A DNA stretch of 64,000 nucleotides from positions 41,914 through 105,913 of the forward strand of contig CALMDH010000190.1 of the NCBI GenBank assembly GCA_937862735.1, written 5' to 3'. Of this stretch, positions 36,996 to 46,131 are shown piece by piece. Position 1 is the stretch's first letter. Every line of letters begins with the position of its first letter. The notes beneath the pieces were generated by a model. That model did not search any database, was not told where the DNA came from, and worked only from the letters and a program-made list of their open reading frames with translations. The position numbers were made by a program, and so were the translations under genes. This DNA comes from M0108 sp937862735. Lineage in GTDB: Bacteria > Pseudomonadota > Gammaproteobacteria > Chromatiales > Chromatiaceae.

Positions 36996-38714
36996 ATGAC
37001 ACCCCTCTCCAGCCCGCTTTCCAAGGCCCCGACCGGCATCCTTGGCCTTGACGACATCACCGGTGGCGGCCTGCCCCGTGGTCGCCCGACCCTGGTCTGT
37101 GGCGGCCCCGGCTGCGGCAAGACCCTCCTGGCCATGGAGTTTCTGGTCCGCGGCGCGACCCGCTTCGCTGAACCGGGAGTCTTCATGGCCTTCGAGGAGG
37201 GCGACCAGGAACTGGCGGAGAATGTCGCCTCCCTGGGTTTTGACCTGGCCCAGCTCGTCCATGACCGCCAGTTGCTGGTGGACCGGGTGGAGATCGACCG
37301 CACCGAGATGGAGGCCAGCGGCGAGTTCGATCTCGAGGCCCTCTTCATCCGCATCGGCCACGCCCTCGATGCCATCGGCGCCAAACGCCTGGTGCTGGAC
37401 ACCATCGAGGTCCTCTTCGCCGGCCTGCCCAACCCCATCCTCGTGCGCGCCGAGTTGCACCGGCTCTTTCGCTGGCTGAAGGACCGGGGCGTCACCGCCG
37501 TCGTCACCGGCGAGCGCGGTGACGGCAGTCTGACCCGCCAGGGCCTGGAGGAATACGTCTCCGACTGCGTCATCGCCCTGGATCACCGGGTCAGCAACCT
37601 GGTCGCCACCCGCCGGCTGCGGGTGGTCAAGTACCGCGGCTCGACCCACGGCACCAACGAATACCCCTTCATCATCGACGCGGACGGCATCGCCGTCCTG
37701 CCCATCACCGCCCTGGGCCTGGCCCATGAGGCCCCCACGGAGCGGGTCTCCTCCGGCATCCCGCGGCTGGACGCCATGCTGGCCGGCGGCGGCTTCTACC
37801 GCGGCAGCAGCATCCTGGTCTCGGGCACCGCCGGCACCGGCAAGACCACCCTGGCCACTCATTTTGCCGACGCCGCCTGCCGCCGCGGGGAGCGCGTCCT
37901 CTTCTTCGCCTTCGAGGAGTCCCCACGGCAGATCGAGCGCAACCAACGCTCCGTCGGCATCGACCTGGTGCCCTGGGTCGACCAGGGTCTGCTCCAGTTC
38001 TCGGCCCAGCGCCCCACCTTTCAGGGCCTGGAGATGCACCTGACCGCCATGCACAAGGCGATCCACCGCTTCCAGCCCCATAACGTCGTGGTGGACCCCC
38101 TCAACAGCTTCATCAGCCCCGGCAACGAGATCGAGGTCAAGGCCATGCTCATGCGCCTGGTCGATCACCTCAAGGTGCAGGGGATCACCGGCTATTTCAC
38201 CAGCCTGACCGCCGGCGGTAGCCCCGTGGACCAGACCGATACCGCCATCTCCTCCCTCATCGACACCTGGCTCATGCTGCTGGCGATGGAGTCCGGCGGC
38301 GAGCGCAACCGCAGCCTCAGCATCCTCAAATCCCGCGGCATGGCCCACTCCAACCAGATGCGGGAGTTTCTGATCACCGACCAGGGGGTGGTGCTGCGCG
38401 ATGTCTATGTCGGGCCCGGGGGCGTCCTCACCGGCTCGGCGCGTCTCAGCCAGGAGGCGGAGGAGGAGGCGGCGCGGCTGGTCCGCCGTCAGGAGATCGA
38501 GCGCCAGCAGCGCGAGCTGGAGCGGCAACGCGCGCGCCTGGAGGCCCGGATTGCCGAGCTGCGCGGGGAGTTCCTGGCCCAGGAGGCCGAGACCCTGGGG
38601 CTGATCGCCCGCGAGGAGGCCCGGGAAAAGGCGCTGCGCCAGGGCCGTGACGCCATGGCCCGCAGCCGCCAGGCCGATGACGCCACCGGAGGTGCCCATG
38701 AACTCGCCCCATGA
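36996..38714 (+). CDS. kaiC: KaiC-like double RecA-domain ATPase/kinase
   Basis: A 572-residue KaiC homologue. ATG at 36996 is chosen because LSKAPTGILGLDDIT, the usual KaiC start, follows; ATG at 36939 is possible. CI has the Walker A GGPGCGKT (residues 36-43) and the Glu pair in MAFEEGDQE; CII has GTAGTGKT (277-284) and FFAFEESPRQIERNQRS. At the phosphorylation loop, TDTAISSLIDT aligns with cyanobacterial TDSHISTITDT; Ser419-Ser420 replace Ser431-Thr432, so autophosphorylation is plausible. The C-terminal ~75 residues form a charged coiled coil (RRQEIERQQRELERQRARLE) instead of the short KaiA-binding tail. kaiB overlaps its 3' end by 17 bp; no kaiA is seen. Confidence 0.92.
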   Translation: MTPLSSPLSKAPTGILGLDDITGGGLPRGRPTLVCGGPGCGKTLLAMEFLVRGATRFAEPGVFMAFEEGDQELAENVASLGFDLAQLVHDRQLLVDRVEIDRTEMEASGEFDLEALFIRIGHALDAIGAKRLVLDTIEVLFAGLPNPILVRAELHRLFRWLKDRGVTAVVTGERGDGSLTRQGLEEYVSDCVIALDHRVSNLVATRRLRVVKYRGSTHGTNEYPFIIDADGIAVLPITALGLAHEAPTERVSSGIPRLDAMLAGGGFYRGSSILVSGTAGTGKTTLATHFADAACRRGERVLFFAFEESPRQIERNQRSVGIDLVPWVDQGLLQFSAQRPTFQGLEMHLTAMHKAIHRFQPHNVVVDPLNSFISPGNEIEVKAMLMRLVDHLKVQGITGYFTSLTAGGSPVDQTDTAISSLIDTWLMLLAMESGGERNRSLSILKSRGMAHSNQMREFLITDQGVVLRDVYVGPGGVLTGSARLSQEAEEEAARLVRRQEIERQQRELERQRARLEARIAELRGEFLAQEAETLGLIAREEAREKALRQGRDAMARSRQADDATGGAHELAP

Positions 38715-39039
38715 CGCCGGCCAAGCGCCGACCCCATCGCCGGTGCCGTCCCCGGCGGGGACGGAACAGTGGCTGTTGCGGCTCTACGTCGCCGGCCAGA
38801 CGCCGCGCTCCGTCCTGGCCTTCGCCAATCTGCGCCAGATCTGCGAGGAGCATCTCGCCGGTTGCTACCAGATCGAGGTCATCGACCTCCAGGCGCAACC
38901 GGAACTGGCGCGGGAGGATCAGATCCTGGCCATCCCCACCCTGGTGCGCGCCCTGCCCGAGCCGGTACGCCGCATCATCGGCGACCTGTCGCACACCGAG
39001 CGGGTCCTGGTGGGTTTGGACCTAAAGCCCCGGGCCTGA
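38698..39039 (+). CDS. kaiB: KaiB-like thioredoxin-fold protein
   Basis: A 113-residue KaiB homologue: LRLYVAGQTPRSVLAFANLR, YQIEVIDLQAQPELAREDQI, LAIPTLVRALPEPVRRIIGD and LSHTERVLVGLDL match the cyanobacterial family closely, including the region involved in fold switching and binding to KaiC. A ~20-residue Pro-rich N-terminal extension is specific to this copy. GGAGGTG lies just before the ATG, inside the end of kaiC. With KaiC it probably forms a reduced, KaiA-less timer or stress module. Its last 18 bp overlap the convergent PAS-GGDEF-EAL gene. Confidence 0.94.
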   Translation: MNSPHDAGQAPTPSPVPSPAGTEQWLLRLYVAGQTPRSVLAFANLRQICEEHLAGCYQIEVIDLQAQPELAREDQILAIPTLVRALPEPVRRIIGDLSHTERVLVGLDLKPRA

Positions 39040-42003
39040 GCGGTCCTCCAGCCACCGGGTCAGGTCCGCCGCCGGCATGGGGCGGGCATAGTGATAGCCC
39101 TGGACCTCGTCGCAGCCCATGATCCGGAGCTGTTCCGCCTGAGCGGCCTCCTCCACGCCCTCGGCGATGGTCTGGAGATTGAGACTGCGGGCGATCTGGA
39201 TCATGGCCAGGACGATGGCCCGGTCCTCGCCGCTGGTGAGGAGATTGACCAGGAAGGAGCGGTCGATCTTGAGTTTGTCCACCTTGAAGCGCTTCAGGTA
39301 CGCCAGGCTCGAATAGCCGGTACCGAAATCGTCGATGGACAACTGGATACCCTGGGCCTTCCAGTCCAGCAGGGTCGCCAGCACGGCCTCCTCGCCCTGC
39401 AGCAACAGGGATTCGGTCAGTTCCAGCTCCAGCCCGGCGGGCTCGAGGCCGCTCGCCGTCAGGGTGGCCATGACCTCCTGCCCCAATTGCCGATCACGGA
39501 ACTGGACCGCTGACAGGTTCACCGCCACCACCAGGCGCGGCCAGCCCGCGGCCCGCCAGGCGGCGGCCTGGCGGCAGGCCGCCTCCAGCACCCAGCGGCC
39601 GAGGGGGACGATGAGCCCGCTCTCCTCGGCTACGTCGATGAAGGCGCCGGGCGGGACCAGGCCCACCCCGGGCCGCTGCCAGCGCACCAGGGCCTCGACG
39701 CCCACCACCCGGCCGGTGCGTAGCTCGAGCTGGGGCTGATAGTGCAGGACGAATTCCTGGCGCTCCAGGGCCTCCCGCAGGGCATCGCGGGTCTGGATGT
39801 AGCGCGTCAGCTCATCGTTCATCCGCGCCTCGAAGAAGCGGTAGGTCGCGCGCCCGGCGCGCTTAGCCTCATAGAGGGCGGTGTCGGCGTTGCGCATCAG
39901 GGTCTCGCCATCGCTACCGTCCTGGGGATAAATGGCCACGCCGATGGACAGGGAGGCGTGGAGCTGATGGCCCTGAAGGTCGAAGGGCGCGGCGAGGGTG
40001 GCCAGGAGCCGTTCGCAGGCCTGGGCCACGGGGGTCACCGGCTGCCCGGTCCCCAGTTCCGGCAGGACCAGCATGAATTCGTCCGCGGACAGGCGGCACA
40101 GGCAGTCCTCGGCCCGCAGGCGCTGGCCCAGGCGCTGGGCCAGGCCCTTCAGCAGCAGGTCGCCGGCGGCGTGACCGTGGGTGTCGTTGACGTACTTGAA
40201 CCGGTCCAGGTCCAGGTAGAGCACGGCGAGGCTGGTCTGGTGGCGGTTGGCGACGGCAATGGCCTGCAGCAGCCGGTACTGGCCCATGACCCGGTTGGGC
40301 AGGCCGGTCAGTTCATCGTGGAAGGCCAGGTATTCGATGCGCTCCTGGGCCTTCCTCTGCGCCGAGACATCGCGACAGAGGCTGAACATGGCCGGCTGGC
40401 CGTCGAGTAGGACCCGGGTGGCGCGGACCTCCACGGGGATGGTGTCACCCTGGGCGTTCCGGTGCAGGGCCTCGAAGCTGGCCTGGCCCTGGCTGTCCAG
40501 CAGGGCGATGCGCGACGCGGCGTTGACGGCGTCTTCCGGGGTGTCGATGTCGGTGATGTGCAGTTTCAGGAGGTCTTCCCGGGCATAGCCATACTGCCGG
40601 CAGGCCTGGTCGTTGACGTCGATCACCTTGCCCGCCAGGTCGAGGATGAGGATGGCGTCTGCAGTGTTGTTGAAGAGCATGCGGTAGCGTTCCTCGCTCT
40701 CGCGCAACTGCCGCTCCCCCAGCTTACGTTGGGTGATGTCCTTGACCAGGGCGAGATGGAGCTTGCGGTCCTCGTCCTTCAGGGCCACCGTTGCCACGAT
40801 AAGATTGCCCCAGACCAGCGCTCCGTCCGGCCGCAGATAGCGCTTTTCCAACTGAAAGCCATCGATCTCCCCGGCCATGAGCCGCGCCACCTGCGCCCGT
40901 TCCGCCGGCAGGTCCTCCGGATGGGTGAGCGCCTCCCAGCCGATGTCCGCCAGTTCCGCCCAGGTCCGCCCCAGGATCCGCTCCAGGCCTGGGTTGACAT
41001 CGAGAAATTGACCATTGCGCCCATCCAGCAAAGCGATCCCCAGGGGGGCCTGCTCAAAGATGGTCCGGAACTTGGACTCGGACTGGGCCATCCGCGCCAA
41101 GGCCTGGCGGAGCTGGTCCTGGGCGGTGACCAGGTCGGTGGTCCGCGCGGCGACCCGCTGTTCCAGGGTGGCGTTGAGCGCCTGGAGTTCCTCCTCCAGG
41201 CGCTTGCGCTCGGTGATGTCCAGGGTGATGCCACCCAGGCGCTCCGGGGTGCCATCCCCCCGGCAATAGACCCGCCCCAGGGCCCTGATCCAATGCACCG
41301 AGCCATCGGCCCACAGTACCCGGTATTCCGCCGCGTAGTCCTGGCGGCTGGCCAGGGATGCCTCGACCAGTTGCACCACCCGGGCGCGATCGTCCGGGTG
41401 CAGGGCGGCGATGAAGCCGGCATAGCTCGGGGTCTCACCCGGCGGCAGGGCAAGATGACGCTGGCAGATCTCCGACCAGTCCAGATGCTCGGGTTCCAGA
41501 CGGTGGTGCCAGATGCCCAGTTGGGCGCCATCCAGGGTCAGGCGCAGGCGCTCCTCGCTGAGGCGCAGGCGTTCCTCCACCTGGCGCCGTTCGGCGACCT
41601 CCGCCTCCAGGGCGGCGGTACGTTCCATCACGCGCCGTTCCAGGTTGGCATTGATGGCCAGGATCTCCTGGTCCCGGCTGGCAAGGGCCCGAAAAAAGCG
41701 GCCGATGAGCAGGTAGAGCAGGGTGGTGGTGACGAGGATGAACAGCCAGCCCTTGACGATACTTACCCGCAGGGCGGTGTCCGGGTCCTGGATGAAGGCC
41801 CCCAGCAAATGGTCGCTGACGAAGATCCAGAAGACGGAGAAGACCACATAGAGGGCGATGACCCTGGTCAGGTAGTGGCGGCCGAAGGAAAGATGAGCCG
41901 GTCGGTGCCCGGTCAGGGGAACGGTAAGCGCCTCATCCGGCGGAGGGATAATGGCCGCCGGGGTGAGCTGGGGACGCGGCGAGGAGGGGGGTCCTGTTTC
42001 CAC
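39022..42003 (-). CDS. Membrane PAS-GGDEF-EAL protein, probable c-di-GMP phosphodiesterase
   Basis: A 993-residue protein. Two N-terminal helices (about residues 45-67 and 80-105) anchor it; a coiled coil and three PAS domains follow (starting near 150, 300 and 425). The GGDEF domain (about 555-715) has the degenerate signature LSADEF, with an RxxD motif (RAED) five residues upstream, so it may sense rather than make c-di-GMP/GTP. The EAL domain (about 730-985) is complete: VEALVRWQRP, VNLSAVQF, ELTESLLL, DDFGTGYSSLAYLKRF, KIDRSF, AEGVE and QGYHYARPMP. Phosphodiesterase activity is therefore predicted. It faces kaiB with an 18 bp 3' overlap. Confidence 0.93.
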   Translation of the reverse strand: METGPPSSPRPQLTPAAIIPPPDEALTVPLTGHRPAHLSFGRHYLTRVIALYVVFSVFWIFVSDHLLGAFIQDPDTALRVSIVKGWLFILVTTTLLYLLIGRFFRALASRDQEILAINANLERRVMERTAALEAEVAERRQVEERLRLSEERLRLTLDGAQLGIWHHRLEPEHLDWSEICQRHLALPPGETPSYAGFIAALHPDDRARVVQLVEASLASRQDYAAEYRVLWADGSVHWIRALGRVYCRGDGTPERLGGITLDITERKRLEEELQALNATLEQRVAARTTDLVTAQDQLRQALARMAQSESKFRTIFEQAPLGIALLDGRNGQFLDVNPGLERILGRTWAELADIGWEALTHPEDLPAERAQVARLMAGEIDGFQLEKRYLRPDGALVWGNLIVATVALKDEDRKLHLALVKDITQRKLGERQLRESEERYRMLFNNTADAILILDLAGKVIDVNDQACRQYGYAREDLLKLHITDIDTPEDAVNAASRIALLDSQGQASFEALHRNAQGDTIPVEVRATRVLLDGQPAMFSLCRDVSAQRKAQERIEYLAFHDELTGLPNRVMGQYRLLQAIAVANRHQTSLAVLYLDLDRFKYVNDTHGHAAGDLLLKGLAQRLGQRLRAEDCLCRLSADEFMLVLPELGTGQPVTPVAQACERLLATLAAPFDLQGHQLHASLSIGVAIYPQDGSDGETLMRNADTALYEAKRAGRATYRFFEARMNDELTRYIQTRDALREALERQEFVLHYQPQLELRTGRVVGVEALVRWQRPGVGLVPPGAFIDVAEESGLIVPLGRWVLEAACRQAAAWRAAGWPRLVVAVNLSAVQFRDRQLGQEVMATLTASGLEPAGLELELTESLLLQGEEAVLATLLDWKAQGIQLSIDDFGTGYSSLAYLKRFKVDKLKIDRSFLVNLLTSGEDRAIVLAMIQIARSLNLQTIAEGVEEAAQAEQLRIMGCDEVQGYHYARPMPAADLTRWLEDRSGPGL

Positions 42004-42472
42004 GGGGGCATCGCTGGGTTGGGAGCTAGGGATAGGCAGCCGATGATAGCCAGCCGATGAACACGGATGAATAGCCCAAATTGGTCACGGCTGGCGGAAT
42101 AACCAGAGGCCAGGGGCGGGTCACAAGGCCAGCCAGGCCCATGGAGCATCAGTGCCTCAGCGCGCGGACGGGTCATCGGCTGTGAGTCTTGATGTGAATC
42201 ATATACCTGCTTCCAGCTACTTGCTTCCCGCGCCTATGACCGATGTCATTATGCTGGCACCCGGCTCCTGTCAAAAGGCCTTCTCACGCGCCGCCGCGCG
42301 GGACAACCTTCACTCGGTCTGCAATTCACGGCGCATCGCTCGCACCAGGTCGTTCAGGCTCAGGTCTTTGTCCGGTTCGTCGGGGATGATGGCGGTGGAA
42401 CCGTCAAGGGTGCGCTAGCGCAACTTTATGTCGCTGGGTGTTAATCTTCACTCACTCGGATAGCGCACGGAC
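42004..42472. other. Intergenic region with an unrecognised reading-frame remnant
   Basis: 469 bp between divergent signalling genes. It should hold the promoters of both. No intact gene is seen. Compositionally the part 42180-42300 is AT-richer. A short coding-like remnant (see 42310-42414) is the only other content. Confidence 0.5.
42310..42414 (-). pseudogene. Short C-terminal gene remnant of unknown family
   Basis: On the minus strand a 34-codon frame ends with TGA and reads RTLDGSTAIIPDEPDKDLSL followed by NDLVRAMRRELQTE. Codon use is coding-like, but a TAG closes the frame immediately upstream and there is no start. It looks like the tail of a lost gene. No family is recognised. Confidence 0.3.
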
Positions 42473-45400
42473 ATGCGCCACGATCATTGGTCAGCGCTGA
42501 GGCGCTCTGAGGTGCGAACACCGGTCCTTGCTGGCGCGCTGGGCGCCATGATCATCTGGGCGCTAGACGCGGCCATCCTTGGCGGCAGCGCTCGACCTCC
42601 TGAAAAATATTATCAGGAACATCAACTTTTGATCACTGAAAACACCCTGAAAACTCAAGATATCACGGTGCGCAAGCAGGCCGAACAGGCCTTGGAACGC
42701 AGCCACGCCGCCCTGGAACAGGCCCAGGCGCTCACCCATCTCGGCAGTTGGCACCTCGACTTTGCCAGCCAGCGGATGGAATGGTCGCAGGAAATCTATC
42801 GCATCCATGACATGGACCCCGGCACGCCGGTCGACCCCCAGACGCATTTCCCCTTTATTCACCCGGACGATTTCGCCGCCTTCGAGTCCGCCTGGCAGGC
42901 CACACTCAACGGCGCCCCCTTTGACCTCACCCACCGGATCATCGTCCAGGGTGCGGTGAAGTGGGTGCATGCGCGCGCCGAGATCCAGTGCAACGAGGAC
43001 GGCCAGCCCCAATCGGCGATTGGCACCGTGCAGGATGTCACCGCGCGCAAACAGGCCGAGCTCGCCTTGGCCGAGAAGACCGCGGCCTTGCTCCGGGCCG
43101 AGCAGCAGTTGCGGGAGGTCCTGGACACCCTGCCGGTCGGCGTGACAGCGGTCGATCTGGAGACCAAGGGCATCACCTACCTCAATGAGTGCCTCTGTCG
43201 GATGCTGGGCCGGGAGCGCGAGGAGGTGGTGGGGATGAGTCCGCCGGATTTCTTTCCGGCCGAGCACCGCGCGACGAACAGCGCCCTGTTCGCCAAGGCC
43301 TTGCGCGGCGAGACCGCGTGGGAGCCGCAACTGCCGATCGAGCGCCGTGACGGTACGGTCTTCCTGGCCGAGATCCGCAACATCCAGGCCGTGCTGGACG
43401 GTCGCCGATGCTTGCTGAGCGTCTTGACGGACATCAGCGAGCGCCAACGCCAGGAGGCGGCACTGCGGGCGGCCGAGGCGACCGCCGCCCGCCTCCAGGG
43501 GGAGTTGCGCTGGAAAGCGGCCCTGGATGCGGCCGGGCATGGGGTCTGGGACTGGGACATCCGCAGCGGACAGGTTGAGTTCTCACCGACAATCCCCCGG
43601 CTGCTGGGTCTGGAGCCGGCTGAGCTGGATCCCGACGTGGACGCCTGGCTGCAGCGCCAGCATCCCGACGATCTCATGCGCATCAGGCCCCTGTTGCGTG
43701 ATGCGCTCGCCAGCGAACATGGGCACTTTGAAGTCCGGCACCGCACCCGTCACCGGGACGGTGGCTGGCGTTGGTTTCTGACGCGCGGCCGGGTCAGCGA
43801 ACGGGGGCCGGACGGCGCCCCCTGGCGCATGATCGGCACCCTGACCGACGTCTCTGCCTGGCAGGAGGCCGAAGCGCGCTTGCGCGAAAGCGAGGCGGAG
43901 ATCCGCGCCCTCAACGCCGATCTGGAGGCCAAGGTGGCGGCCCGCACCGCCGAGGCCCGCGCCGCCAGTGCCGCCAAGAGCGAGTTCCTGGCCCACATGA
44001 GCCACGAAATCCGCACCCCGCTGAATGTGGTGTTGGGCCTGGCCCAGGTGTTGAACCGCGACCCGCTGACGGCCAATCAGGCCGACATGGTCGGGCGCAT
44101 CCAGGAGGCCGGCCAGTCGCTGCTGGGCATCATCAACGACGTGCTGGACTTCTCCAGGATCGAGGCTGGCCAGTTGCACCTCGATGCCCGTGCTTTCCAC
44201 CTGGAGACGCTGACGGCCAAGGTGGCCAGCCTGTTCGGCGCCACCGCTGTCGCCAAGAGGTTGGAACTGGGCCTTGAGCCCCCAGCCGCGTCGCCGGGGC
44301 CCCTGCTGGGGGATGCCCTGCGTCTGGAACAGATCCTGTTCAACCTCATTGGCAATGCCATCAAATTCACCGAGCGGGGGCAGGTGGCGCTCCAGATCCA
44401 TACCCAGGCCAGTACCGACCGCGAGGTTCGGCTGCGTTTCGCCGTCCAGGACACCGGCATCGGCATCCGCCCCGAGGTCCAGGCGACCCTGTTCACGCCC
44501 TTCACCCAGGCCGATACCGGCATCACCCGCCGCTTCGGCGGCACCGGCCTGGGGCTGTCCATCAGCAAGCGCCTGGTGGAGCTGATGGGGGGTGCGATCG
44601 GCGTCGATAGCCAGCCCGGCCAGGGCAGCACCTTCTGGTTCGAGGTCAGCTTGCCCCGCGCCAGCGCGGCCGAGGAGGTGAGCGCCGCTCCCCCACCCCT
44701 GCCTCGCGGGCCACGCCTGCGGGGCCTGCGCCTCCTGGCGGTGGACGACAGCGCCATGAACCGTGACCTGGTGGAACGGGCGCTGACGCTGGAAGGGGCG
44801 GCTCTCACCCTGGTCGCCGACGGACAACAGGCGCTGCAATATCTGCACAGCACCCCCTCAGGCTTTGATGCGGTGCTGATGGACGTGCAGATGCCGGTCA
44901 TGGACGGCCTAACGGCCACGCGCCTGATCCGCCAGGAGCTGGGTCTCACTGACTTGCCCGTCCTTGCCCTCACCGCCGGGGTCCTGCCCGCGGAGCAGCA
45001 GGCCGCTCGTGAGGCCGGGGCCAACGAGGTCCTGGCCAAGCCCCTGGATCTGGACCTGCTGGTGACCCGCCTGGTCCACCACATCGGCGCCGAGCGTCTC
45101 GCCGCCGCCGCGGCCGAGGTGGGTCCCGCCGCGTCGGAGGCTACCCCCGTCCAGACAGGATCCACGGAGGTCCCCGACATCCCCGGCATCGACTGGGAGT
45201 GGGTCAACCTGGTGTTCAAGGATGACTTGGCCTTCTACCTCTCGATGCTCGAACGCCTAACCCAAGAGGCCGCCGCGGGCCTCTGCCAGGCGCGCCAGGC
45301 CCTCGCCAGCGGCGACCGGGAGACGGCCACGCGGTGCCTGCACAGCCTCAAGGGCAGTGCCGGCAACCTCGGCGCCCTGACCCTGATGGCGATGGCGGGG

Positions 45401-45787
45401 CAACTGGAAGCGGCCCTCAAGGCCGGCGCCTCCGACCTGGAGACCGGGCTGGCCGACCTGGAGCGCCAGGTCGCAGACCTGAGCGCCGCCAGCGCGCCCT
45501 GGCAGGGCGCCACCGCGGACACCCCGCCGCCCGCCGGGACAGAGGCGCCGCCGCTGGACGCCGGCCAGCTGGAGGCGCTGCGCGTGAAACTGCAAGGCCG
45601 TTATTTCAGCGCCATGGGCGACTTCGAGGCCCTGGAACCGGCCTTGCGGGGCGTTCTGGGCGCCGCGCAGACCGCCGCGCTGGCCAGCGCCATCCGTGGC
45701 CTGCGCTTTCAGGAGGCGCTCGCGCTCCTGGATGAGGCCCTCGCCGGCGTCCGAGCGGGTGAGCCGCCGGAGGTGCCAGGGACATGA
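42473..45787 (+). CDS. Hybrid sensor histidine kinase (PAS x3, HisKA, HATPase, REC, HPt)
   Basis: A 1104-residue kinase for a phosphorelay. The N-terminus has one hydrophobic stretch (AGALGAMIIWALDAAILG) and then three PAS domains (near residues 85, 215 and 345). The phospho-accepting His511 lies in MSHEIRTPL; ATP-binding boxes follow (NLIGNAIKF, DTGIGI, FGGTGLGLSISKRLVELMGG). The receiver domain carries Asp804 (LMDVQMPVMDG) and the HPt domain His957 (CLHSLKGSAGNLG). A ~60-residue helical module with no known name (LEALRVKLQGRYFSAMGDFE ... RFQEALALLDEAL) ends the protein. No separate output regulator is adjacent. The core is very similar to the kinase at 50244-53978. Confidence 0.93.
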   Translation: MRHDHWSALRRSEVRTPVLAGALGAMIIWALDAAILGGSARPPEKYYQEHQLLITENTLKTQDITVRKQAEQALERSHAALEQAQALTHLGSWHLDFASQRMEWSQEIYRIHDMDPGTPVDPQTHFPFIHPDDFAAFESAWQATLNGAPFDLTHRIIVQGAVKWVHARAEIQCNEDGQPQSAIGTVQDVTARKQAELALAEKTAALLRAEQQLREVLDTLPVGVTAVDLETKGITYLNECLCRMLGREREEVVGMSPPDFFPAEHRATNSALFAKALRGETAWEPQLPIERRDGTVFLAEIRNIQAVLDGRRCLLSVLTDISERQRQEAALRAAEATAARLQGELRWKAALDAAGHGVWDWDIRSGQVEFSPTIPRLLGLEPAELDPDVDAWLQRQHPDDLMRIRPLLRDALASEHGHFEVRHRTRHRDGGWRWFLTRGRVSERGPDGAPWRMIGTLTDVSAWQEAEARLRESEAEIRALNADLEAKVAARTAEARAASAAKSEFLAHMSHEIRTPLNVVLGLAQVLNRDPLTANQADMVGRIQEAGQSLLGIINDVLDFSRIEAGQLHLDARAFHLETLTAKVASLFGATAVAKRLELGLEPPAASPGPLLGDALRLEQILFNLIGNAIKFTERGQVALQIHTQASTDREVRLRFAVQDTGIGIRPEVQATLFTPFTQADTGITRRFGGTGLGLSISKRLVELMGGAIGVDSQPGQGSTFWFEVSLPRASAAEEVSAAPPPLPRGPRLRGLRLLAVDDSAMNRDLVERALTLEGAALTLVADGQQALQYLHSTPSGFDAVLMDVQMPVMDGLTATRLIRQELGLTDLPVLALTAGVLPAEQQAAREAGANEVLAKPLDLDLLVTRLVHHIGAERLAAAAAEVGPAASEATPVQTGSTEVPDIPGIDWEWVNLVFKDDLAFYLSMLERLTQEAAAGLCQARQALASGDRETATRCLHSLKGSAGNLGALTLMAMAGQLEAALKAGASDLETGLADLERQVADLSAASAPWQGATADTPPPAGTEAPPLDAGQLEALRVKLQGRYFSAMGDFEALEPALRGVLGAAQTAALASAIRGLRFQEALALLDEALAGVRAGEPPEVPGT

Positions 45788-46131
45788 TATCGGGCGTGAC
45801 GGTTGATGCGTTCGCGCGTAGCGTGATGATTAATAGGGTTAACCTCCCTGAGTGTCGTTATTTTCAGATCGTCGCTGTCGGTCTTTCCCTGGGTGTCGCC
45901 CTCTACCCGCGGGATGGCATCGACGGCGAGACCCTGATGCGGAATGCCGATACCGCCCTCTACATGGCCAAGCGTGCCGGGCGCCAGACCTACCACTGCT
46001 TCGAACCGCGCATGAACGACGAGCTGGCGCGGTTCATCCAGATCCGGGACGCCTTGCGTGACGCCCTGGAGCGCCAGGAGTTCGTGCTGCACTACCGGGG
46101 CAAGGGGGGACTCAGGCTCAGGCCGCGATGA
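45784..46131 (+). pseudogene. GGDEF-EAL gene fragment
   Basis: A 115-codon frame whose residues from about 33 onward match the junction of a GGDEF and an EAL domain: LSLGVALYPRDGIDGETLMR, NADTALYMAKRAGRQTY, then RFIQIRDALRDALERQEFVL and HY. This is nearly the same as the corresponding part of the 39022-42003 protein. Everything before (GGDEF active site) and after (EAL core) is missing. It overlaps the preceding kinase stop by 4 bp, but its first 30 residues are unrelated to the family. It is best read as a duplication or deletion remnant. Confidence 0.75.

Noticed and set aside
36627..38699. A 690-codon open frame antisense to kaiC
   Set aside because: The + strand encodes KaiC with both Walker motifs; the antisense product has only biased composition.
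38698..39039. kaiA nearby
   Set aside because: No frame within the window resembles KaiA; the genes around kaiBC are signalling genes of other families.
40462..42060. A 532-codon open frame antisense to the PAS-GGDEF-EAL gene
   Set aside because: No recognisable protein; the other strand holds a complete multidomain protein.
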